From positions 1 through 64,000 of IMG/VR virus record IMGVR_UViG_3300042445_002481: a stretch of 64,000 nt of DNA. One strand, 5' to 3'. A program made the position numbers and the translations under genes. Shown one piece after another: positions 56,016-64,000 of the stretch. The notes under the pieces were generated by a model, which was given only the letters and a program-made list of their open reading frames with translations, had not been told where the DNA came from and did not search any database. Within the stretch, counting starts at the first letter, position 1, and each line of letters opens with the position of its first letter. The stretch comes from a virus.

Positions 56016-56733
56016 ATTTGTAGTTAATAGACCTTGGCTAACTAAAGACAGCCCCTCAGCCCCTAAACCTACAATAAAAACAATTCCAGAGTGGTACAGA
56101 AAAGCTGATCGTTTTGCAGTAAATCCCCACACAAATGAACACTGGGTGGATCCCCGAGACGGCGGCAAGATTCCTACTTGGAAAGCATGCCCTGCAGTTT
56201 TCGACATCATGGGCACCGGTTATGTGTATAGAACCCCCTGCGACATAGAAATTTTAGAGGTAGCCGGCAAACCTAAAATAAAAGTTCTAAATCCTCAAAT
56301 GCAAGACTTTGTAGGGGAACGACCACCGATGTCTCAGTTTGTAGCACCGTCCGGATATCATGAAGAACACTTTGCTTGGTGGTCTGACTGGGCAGTAGAA
56401 CTACCAGAAGGATACAGCGCACTTTATGCCCAGCCATTTAACAGATTTGAGCTACCTTTTCTGACAACTAGCGGAGTAATTGATAACGACAAGGTACATC
56501 TTCCAGGCACAATGCCATTTTTTATAGCTAAAGGTTTTTCGGGAGTCATACCAGCAGGAACTCCGTATGCGCAGATCCTTCCATTTAAAAGAGAAAACTG
56601 GATTTCTGAAGTAGAAACAAAAATTAGCTATGAAGAAATGGTCAAAAAGAATCAAGAAAATAGCAACAAATACCGAGTACCAAACGGAGGAGTCTACCAA
56701 AAGGAAGTCTGGACTCGTCGTACATACGAGTAG
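56002..56733 (+). CDS. Companion protein of the oxygenase array, beta-rich (243 aa)
   Basis: Starts at TTG with GGAGG 7 nt upstream, overlapping the previous gene by 14 nt. It has IPEWYRKADR, TWKACPAVFDIMGTGYVY, LPEGYSALYAQPFNRFELPF and VIPAGTPYAQILPFKR. This pattern recalls conserved proteins of unknown function in marine and freshwater phages. It shares the IPAGTP and C-terminal architecture with the 55254 protein. Confidence 0.5.
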   Translation: MNKIKFVVNRPWLTKDSPSAPKPTIKTIPEWYRKADRFAVNPHTNEHWVDPRDGGKIPTWKACPAVFDIMGTGYVYRTPCDIEILEVAGKPKIKVLNPQMQDFVGERPPMSQFVAPSGYHEEHFAWWSDWAVELPEGYSALYAQPFNRFELPFLTTSGVIDNDKVHLPGTMPFFIAKGFSGVIPAGTPYAQILPFKRENWISEVETKISYEEMVKKNQENSNKYRVPNGGVYQKEVWTRRTYE

Positions 56734-56749
56734 GGAGTAGGATATAACT

Positions 56750-57427
56750 ATGGATGCAGCTAACAATAACTTACAGTTCAATGAGCGAGTTTCTATAACC
56801 CCCTCCGGGTTTTTTGGAGATTCTGCTAACAATATTGTGACTCTAGAAAATTTTATGACCGACGAAGAGCTGGAGTTTTTAGACAATTTTGCTAGAAATA
56901 ATACCATCTGGGACTACACCGAGTCACACTATAACGAAGATGGCGTATGCATATATGACGCGTCTTACTGGGAGGATCGAGTAGCAACTACAAATAGCTT
57001 AAATAAGTCAGATCCTCGAGTACTAGAAGTTATTGAGGGCATGCAGCAAAGACTTAAGCTCGAAGTGGACAAATTCTTAAAAGTAGATGCCCTACCAACT
57101 CCACCAGCTTTAGTTAGATGGTTACCGGGACAGTATCAAAATCCTCACGCTGACAAAGAACTACATGAAGGCGAAAATAGAGGAAAACCAAACGACTTTC
57201 CGTACTATGACATTGCTGGACTATTCTACATAAATGATGACTATGAAGGTGGAGAACTGTATTTCCCTAATCAAGGAATCCAGTTTAAACCTAAACGAGG
57301 TGCAGCATACTTTTTCCCTGGAGACATGAACTATATTCATGGAGTCACCGAAGTTATATCTGGTATTAGATATGTTAGTCCATTTTTTTGGACCATTCTA
57401 AAACACACCGGAGATAAGCAGCCATAA
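56750..57427 (+). CDS. 2OG-Fe(II) oxygenase, array member 3
   Basis: 225 residues; triad H133-x-D135 (NPHADK) and H197 (IHGVTEV), with R207 as 2-oxoglutarate anchor (GIRYVSP), the Arg type. The core is GLFYINDDYEGGELYFP. AGGAT lies 6 nt upstream of the ATG. Confidence 0.92.
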   Translation: MDAANNNLQFNERVSITPSGFFGDSANNIVTLENFMTDEELEFLDNFARNNTIWDYTESHYNEDGVCIYDASYWEDRVATTNSLNKSDPRVLEVIEGMQQRLKLEVDKFLKVDALPTPPALVRWLPGQYQNPHADKELHEGENRGKPNDFPYYDIAGLFYINDDYEGGELYFPNQGIQFKPKRGAAYFFPGDMNYIHGVTEVISGIRYVSPFFWTILKHTGDKQP

Positions 57428-58078
57428 ATGACATCAAACTACGAACTTATAGCAGAAAAAATAGTACATTTTCCATATGCACTAAAAACTCCTGCTGATG
57501 TCGTGGAACTACTAGAGAATACAAATAGTATTGCTGCCGGTGAGTGGCTGCCTTGGCTCTCAGGTGGTTCCAATAATGTTCATCAATACGGTCTAATGAA
57601 AGAACTAACACCAAGCAAAAATAACCTTGAATCAGACGCTAAAGTTAAAGATCAAGTTTCTAACGTGATTTATAACATATATACAGCGTTAGACAACTCT
57701 TTTGCTGACTACTACCGAGCAATAGGGCTGCCAGAAAAAACTGCTACTACCTGGGCATCTAAATATCGAGACTCCGGACTCGATCATATAGCAATAAAAA
57801 AATATTTTGATAGCGAGCACCTAGGGCCTCACCCTGACTCAGAATCACTAGACCCAGTGGAGTACACAGCATCAATATACTTTAATGACGACTACGAAGG
57901 CGGAGAGCTAAGCTTCCCGGACAAGGGGGTCGCTATAAAACCGACCCCAGGAAGCATAGTTATATTTCCTGCTGCATTTTTACATGAGTCCAGGACCATA
58001 AACAGCGGGGTAAAGTACGTAACTAATGTTTTAGGCAATATACCCCAAAAAATAGTAGATGCCGCCAACAAAGAATAG
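57428..58078 (+). CDS. 2OG-Fe(II) oxygenase, array member 4
   Basis: 216 residues; triad H135-x-D137 (GPHPDSE) and H186 (LHESRTI), with K196 as 2-oxoglutarate anchor. The core is SIYFNDDYEGGELSFP. The ATG immediately follows the previous stop codon. It belongs to the same subgroup as members 5 and 6 (shared N-terminal VxFPxxxxxPxxxxxxxE pattern). Confidence 0.92.
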   Translation: MTSNYELIAEKIVHFPYALKTPADVVELLENTNSIAAGEWLPWLSGGSNNVHQYGLMKELTPSKNNLESDAKVKDQVSNVIYNIYTALDNSFADYYRAIGLPEKTATTWASKYRDSGLDHIAIKKYFDSEHLGPHPDSESLDPVEYTASIYFNDDYEGGELSFPDKGVAIKPTPGSIVIFPAAFLHESRTINSGVKYVTNVLGNIPQKIVDAANKE

Positions 58079-58132
58079 CTACAAATTAATATAGAATGTA
58101 CATAGGACAACTAAACCGTAGATAGGAAAGAC

Positions 58133-58909
58133 ATGTTTTTAGCTGAAAAACTACACGAAGAAGTTTTTTACTACCAAGACGTAATTGCTAATCCAGAAGA
58201 GCTAATTGCGCTAATAGAGGAGCTTGACTCAGACGAGTCAGTTTACCCAGCTATACCACCATGGGGGCCTTGGCTATCCAACAGTAAGTCCTACCATGAA
58301 TTTGGGGGCAAAAAAGACTTTAATCCAGATGCAATTGAAAATTTAACATCTCCCAGAAAAGAAGATGTAAAAACTGCAATATTTGCTATAAAAAAGGCAG
58401 TGACTGATGTTGCTGAAGCATATTACAGAGATAGAAATCTAGAAGGATCCCCAAACATGTCTCCGTTTGTGGGAATTATGAAATACATAGAAGGCTGCTC
58501 TATGGGTGCTCACTTTGATGCTCAGGCTGGAGATAGAACTCTAAAGTACTCCATAGTTTTATATCTAAACGAGGACTACGAGGGCGGGGAAATCTCTTTT
58601 GCAATTAGAGACTATGACCTAAGAGACCCTAAGTACTCAGAGATGAAGCCACTAGAAGATGTGCACGATCCACGAAATAAAGACAGAATTGATTTTTGGC
58701 TAAAACCAAAACCAGGATCAGCTTTAATATTCCCGTCTACCCACCCATTTATGCACCGAGTACACGAAATGAAAAAGGGAGATAAGTACATTTTTCCTGG
58801 TTTTGTTTTTATTGATGATTTTGACATAAACAATGAAGAAGATCGTAAGAAATATAATGCTGGATCAGCGGAACTTGCTGATGATGCAGAGCAGCTCACG
58901 TCGGAGTAG
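58133..58909 (+). CDS. 2OG-Fe(II) oxygenase, array member 5
   Basis: 258 residues; triad H127-x-D129 (GAHFDAQ) and H208 (MHRVHEM), with K218 as 2-oxoglutarate anchor. An insert of about 30 residues follows the YLNEDYEGGEISF strand (KYSEMKPLED). AGGAAAG precedes the ATG. Confidence 0.92.
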   Translation: MFLAEKLHEEVFYYQDVIANPEELIALIEELDSDESVYPAIPPWGPWLSNSKSYHEFGGKKDFNPDAIENLTSPRKEDVKTAIFAIKKAVTDVAEAYYRDRNLEGSPNMSPFVGIMKYIEGCSMGAHFDAQAGDRTLKYSIVLYLNEDYEGGEISFAIRDYDLRDPKYSEMKPLEDVHDPRNKDRIDFWLKPKPGSALIFPSTHPFMHRVHEMKKGDKYIFPGFVFIDDFDINNEEDRKKYNAGSAELADDAEQLTSE

Positions 58910-58911
58910 CC

Positions 58912-59556
58912 GTGAACTACGAAATACCTTATGACAAAATTGTCTATTTCCCCGGGGTAATAGATAACATCGATAAATTAATAGCTGATATAGAGTCTAC
59001 TAATAGTGTTGCAATTACAGAGTGGAATACTTGGTATGGGTATGGAACAGAGACAGATCCATACGGCGAGATTAAGTATATGCAGAAAAAACTACTAGAC
59101 ATCGAGTCCGATCTAGCAACTAAAACTACTGCAGATCGCGTCCTCAATACTCTTATATCTAGTATGTCATCTTGCGCAAGCAAGTACGCTGAACTGTACA
59201 ACATTAGCGAAGAAATGCTGTCATTTGCGGACCATGCTTTACGTTTTCCAGAGACAAAGTACGGAATCAATAAATATTTTGAAGGTCAGTATATGGGCCC
59301 CCACGTTGACTGGAATGAGCACAACTCAGATATTACATACACAATAGTAGTGTACTTAAATGACGACTATGAGGGTGGAGAGCTTTACTTTGTTGATCCT
59401 CAAATTGACATAAAAATTAAGCCTAAAGCCGGAAGCGTTGTCATGTTCCCATCTACCTTGCCATATCTTCACCAGTCTTGCAAAATAGTAAAGGGCCGAA
59501 AAATGTTAATAACCCACCACTGGAAGAATAACAGTAAAACAGGAAGTGCAGACTAA
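58912..59556 (+). CDS. 2OG-Fe(II) oxygenase, array member 6
   Basis: 214 residues from a GTG start with GGAG 5 nt upstream. Triad H131-x-D133 (GPHVDWN) and H187 (LHQSCKI), with K197 as 2-oxoglutarate anchor. The core is VVYLNDDYEGGELYF. Overall closest to members 4 and 5. Confidence 0.92.
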   Translation: MNYEIPYDKIVYFPGVIDNIDKLIADIESTNSVAITEWNTWYGYGTETDPYGEIKYMQKKLLDIESDLATKTTADRVLNTLISSMSSCASKYAELYNISEEMLSFADHALRFPETKYGINKYFEGQYMGPHVDWNEHNSDITYTIVVYLNDDYEGGELYFVDPQIDIKIKPKAGSVVMFPSTLPYLHQSCKIVKGRKMLITHHWKNNSKTGSAD

Positions 59557-59558
59557 AA

Positions 59559-60437
59559 GTGGATGATACAACCTTAGAAAGTTTAAATATAAAAAAACTA
59601 GACGATAAAATATGGATTTTTAATAAATGGGTAAAAAATCCTCAAGAATATATAGATTATTATCTTACAGACCCAGAGCAAAAAGCCCGCTGGGTGTCTT
59701 GGTTTATTTTTGGGGAAATGATAGCTGATTCAGGTCTCTCTTGGGGCACAACCACAGAATTCCCGACTAAAGAAGCCTGGACTAAGGAGTTTTCCGAAGA
59801 ACCAGACCCCTATAAAAGAAAGATTGCTGATCTTTTTTATGATGCGTCAAGCATATACATAAACGAAACTAAAACTTATTTGCCGTCATGGAAGGCTCCA
59901 ACTTGGGGGGTTGCTAGGTATTTTCCAGATGTACCAGAGTTTAACGAGGCGGACAACGATGGTAGAACCATGAGACATCATACAGACTACCAACAAGAAA
60001 TAGCAGAGTACCCAGGAGAAAAGTTTGGGATAACTGCAGTTGTCTATCTAAATGACGACTATGAGGGCGGGGATATAAACTTTAGAATAACTGACCCGGA
60101 AGACAATAAAAAGGTAGTCAAAGAAATATTTTACAAACCAGAAGCAGGAGATATCTTAATGTTCCCATCTACCCCGCCGTACTACCACGGGGTAATGAAT
60201 ATTAAAAAAGCCTCAAAATATATGGTCCGACTGTATTGGATTTTTGAAGAGGAAGCATCTGAAGACTATAAAAGATTAAAAGAAAAATACGGTCCAGCTT
60301 TCGAAGAGCTTGAAAAAGTTAGAAGAAAAAGAAGAGATTTAACCATTCAAGATCCGGTACTCCACCAAAGAATGACTATTGGAGAATATTACAGACTCTT
60401 AGAGTCAGGCGAACTAAAAGATAGCTATTTAGAGTGA
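59559..60437 (+). CDS. 2OG-Fe(II) oxygenase, array member 7 (longest)
   Basis: 292 residues from a GTG start. Triad H141-x-D143 (RHHTDYQ) and H210 (YYHGVMN), with K220 as 2-oxoglutarate anchor. The core is VVYLNDDYEGGDINF. It carries a unique C-terminal extension of about 60 residues (KYGPAFEELEKVRRKRRD), which could mediate binding to a partner. It overlaps the next gene by 4 nt. Confidence 0.92.
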   Translation: MDDTTLESLNIKKLDDKIWIFNKWVKNPQEYIDYYLTDPEQKARWVSWFIFGEMIADSGLSWGTTTEFPTKEAWTKEFSEEPDPYKRKIADLFYDASSIYINETKTYLPSWKAPTWGVARYFPDVPEFNEADNDGRTMRHHTDYQQEIAEYPGEKFGITAVVYLNDDYEGGDINFRITDPEDNKKVVKEIFYKPEAGDILMFPSTPPYYHGVMNIKKASKYMVRLYWIFEEEASEDYKRLKEKYGPAFEELEKVRRKRRDLTIQDPVLHQRMTIGEYYRLLESGELKDSYLE

Positions 60438-60901
60438 ACGAACTAAACGCTATCAATGGCGTACTTGTTGAAGAATATAAAGCTAAAGTATCTAGAGGCG
60501 CTGGAGACTCTTACATGCTCACAGTTGCCCGCGACGGGGAGTCTCCAGCCAGATCTATATACTTTTATGACAATGCAATAGACGCCGCAACTGGCTACGC
60601 AGCCTACACAGACTGGGGTTTTGCTAAGGAATTTTTGACTGTAACGTTATATGAACCTACCGGTAGAGTTCATGAAAAGATATTAAAACGACCCCGGGGA
60701 GGAGAGTGCGTATTTGTTAGAGATGACTACAATAAAATGTCGGAGATACTTAATAGCATAAAAGACGGTATGGCTTCGGACAGTTACAATTATCTAATAC
60801 TAGAGACTGTTAAGCTGTTCTCTAAAGACAACCAGCGTTTTGACCCAGAAAGATTTTTCCTAAATACTGGCTACACAGGAGATAGTAAAAATGACAGATA
60901 A
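60434..60901 (+). CDS. Hypothetical protein within the oxygenase array (155 aa)
   Basis: Starts at GTG overlapping the previous stop. A mixed alpha/beta protein with ARSIYFYDNAIDAATGYAAY and FVRDDYNKMSEIL. No family recognised. It overlaps the next oxygenase by 11 nt and is therefore part of the operon. Confidence 0.6.
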   Translation: MNELNAINGVLVEEYKAKVSRGAGDSYMLTVARDGESPARSIYFYDNAIDAATGYAAYTDWGFAKEFLTVTLYEPTGRVHEKILKRPRGGECVFVRDDYNKMSEILNSIKDGMASDSYNYLILETVKLFSKDNQRFDPERFFLNTGYTGDSKNDR

Positions 60902-61565
60902 AAATAAACAATTTTTTAAAGATGACATCATTTATTATGATGATTTTATCCCGCTAGAAGACCAACAAAAAATTATAAACTACTTTAATGACCCAGATCA
61001 CCCATGGAGTATGTCAGCTTTTTATGAGTCATATGGCATGAGCATTCTTCCAGATGACCCAAACCTAGAAAAATACGGGCTACCCAGAGACTATTTGGGT
61101 AAACTTGCTGACAGGCTCCAAGAGTATGTAGAGGATGCCCATGAACGTCCAGTAAAGTCAGTCTCTAATCATGCCCAGAAGTGGGAAAAAGGTGCATATG
61201 CACCATTCCACTCTGACAACACAGATATGGAAGGCAACTGGTCAGCCTGGGAAAAGAGCAAATTGGTATGTCTTCTATATATAAATGATGATTATGAGGG
61301 TGGGGAGCTAGACTTCCGTGATCACGATCTGACAATTAAGCCTAAAGCCGGGCAGCTAATTACGTTCCCCGGAGGCATCCTAAACGTGCATCAGGTTAAA
61401 AAGGTAGAATCAGGGACCCGGCACACTATAGGGGCTTTTTGGGACTATGCCGAATCCGTGTATTCGGAGGAGCGCCTAGCAGAGTGGGAAGCAGAGATTG
61501 AAAAAGTCCGAGAAGAGCAGAGAATTCAACAGGAGGAGTGGAAGCAGGGTAATGCCCAAGGCTAG
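60891..61565 (+). CDS. 2OG-Fe(II) oxygenase, array member 8
   Basis: 224 residues; triad H107-x-D109 (APFHSDN) and H167 (NVHQVKK), with R177 as 2-oxoglutarate anchor (GTRHTIG). The core is LLYINDDYEGGELDF. A charged helical tail (EIEKVREEQRIQQEE) ends the protein. Last gene of the array; a fibre module follows after 72 nt. Confidence 0.92.
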   Translation: MTDKNKQFFKDDIIYYDDFIPLEDQQKIINYFNDPDHPWSMSAFYESYGMSILPDDPNLEKYGLPRDYLGKLADRLQEYVEDAHERPVKSVSNHAQKWEKGAYAPFHSDNTDMEGNWSAWEKSKLVCLLYINDDYEGGELDFRDHDLTIKPKAGQLITFPGGILNVHQVKKVESGTRHTIGAFWDYAESVYSEERLAEWEAEIEKVREEQRIQQEEWKQGNAQG

Positions 61566-61597
61566 CCACTTCTAGTTAATCACTATGGCGCAACTCA

Positions 61598-61605
61598 GGT
61601 AAAAT
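61598..61605 (+). promoter_or_regulatory. GGTAAAAT promoter box with leader hairpin
   Basis: GGTAAAAT followed 4 nt later by GGATA-CTC-TATCC, a short perfect hairpin at the 5' end of the expected mRNA. Starts the second fibre module (GTG at 61638). Confidence 0.5.
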
Positions 61606-61637
61606 ATAAGGGATACTCTATCCTGAGGGACAGTCGC

Positions 61638-63426
<1,789 letters not shown>

Positions 63427-63427
<1 letters not shown>

Positions 63428-64000
63428 TGGCTATTAATTTCCCTAATTTCCCTACTCTAGGTCAAACCTACACCTATGGAGAAAATACTTACACTTGGAA
63501 TGGTACCGTCTGGGATGTTGAGTATACAATTTTTACTGGTCCAACTGGTCCTACAGGCGCTACGGGTGCAACAGGAGCGGCCTCAACGGTCACTGGTCCA
63601 ACGGGTGCCACAGGTGTTGCTGGTGCTACTGGCCCAACTGGACCAACTGGAGCAACAGGTGCTACTGGTGCTAGTTCTACAGTCCCCGGACCAACTGGTG
63701 CAACAGGACCTGCTGGTACAACAGGACTCCAAGGTGCTACTGGTGCTACAGGAGCAACCGGAGCAACCGGTGCAACTGGTGCAACAGGTGCAACTGGTCC
63801 AGCAGGTTTAACAGGACTTCAAGGTGCAACAGGCCCAACCGGTCCAACAGGAGCAACAGGTGCAGTTTCAACTACTCCTGGACCAACTGGTGCTACAGGT
63901 CCAACAGGACCTACTGGTCCAACAGGTGCTGATGGAACTTTCACTACTTCAGAGACCGCCCCTACAGTAGGTGTAACAGCGGGAGATGTTTGGTTTGATA
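63427..64000 (+). CDS. Collagen-like fibre protein, partial (3' end outside window)
   Basis: The ATG shares a base with the upstream stop (TAATG). The N-terminal module ([20 protein letters not shown] and WNGTVWD) matches those of 43157 and 51367. Then ~130 residues of GPT/GAT collagen repeats with [10 protein letters not shown] and [10 protein letters not shown] interruptions. The frame is open at base 64000, in a GDVWFD module. Confidence 0.82.

Overview
The window is a piece of a large, tailed, double-stranded DNA phage that most likely infects an actinobacterium. The phage evidence is a long run of tail-fibre and adhesin genes, three peptidoglycan hydrolases, holin-like membrane proteins, dUTPase, a class Ib ribonucleotide reductase operon, three tRNAs and dense, overlapping genes. 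The actinobacterial evidence is a WhiB protein, a DUF3039 protein, and about ten genes that start exactly 6 nt downstream of a TAnnnT -10 box, as expected for leaderless mRNAs. Base composition is moderate to AT-rich. A low-GC freshwater actinobacterium is a plausible host, but that is inference. No capsid, portal or clearly recognisable terminase gene lies in the window.

Layout. 0-3.9 kb: regulatory region, an HDAC-like deacetylase, one 2OG-Fe(II) oxygenase, and small membrane and coiled-coil genes. 4.0-12.6 kb: lysis and cell-wall region on the + strand (holin-like protein, exported Fn3/Pro-rich protein, SNase-type nuclease, amidase with two PG-binding domains, two M23 proteins), interrupted by a minus-strand cluster of small genes (8.4-11.1 kb). 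12.7-37.3 kb: mostly minus-strand metabolic, modification and regulatory genes. These include a Rossmann-SGNH fusion, a second SGNH protein, a beta-propeller (GH130-like) protein, a methyltransferase, dUTPase, HExxH protein, serine recombinase, a collagen-like fibre, a second exported protein, a GT25-like glycosyltransferase, KatG, an FkbM-like methyltransferase, a carbamoyltransferase, tRNAs, WhiB, an FmdB-like zinc ribbon and nrdHIEF. 37.4-53.6 kb: + strand fibre and adhesin genes, among them a 747-aa delta-60-repeat protein, a 1431-aa fibre, and a two-Fn3 / FFPP-repeat / Hint fusion. 53.7-61.6 kb: an array of eight 2OG-Fe(II) oxygenases with three companion genes. 61.6-64 kb: a second fibre module, rich in Gly-Xaa-Thr collagen repeats, running off the end.

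The main theme is the coexistence of at least 14 prolyl-hydroxylase-like 2OG-Fe(II) oxygenases with several collagen-like (GPT/GAT) fibre proteins, a GT25-like glycosyltransferase, an FkbM-type methyltransferase, a carbamoyltransferase and SGNH proteins. The best working hypothesis is a phage-encoded system that hydroxylates and decorates its own fibres (or host surface glycans or phage DNA). The alternatives cannot be separated from sequence alone. Other unusual cargo is a full-length catalase-peroxidase, an HDAC-family deacetylase and the Hint-domain fusion.
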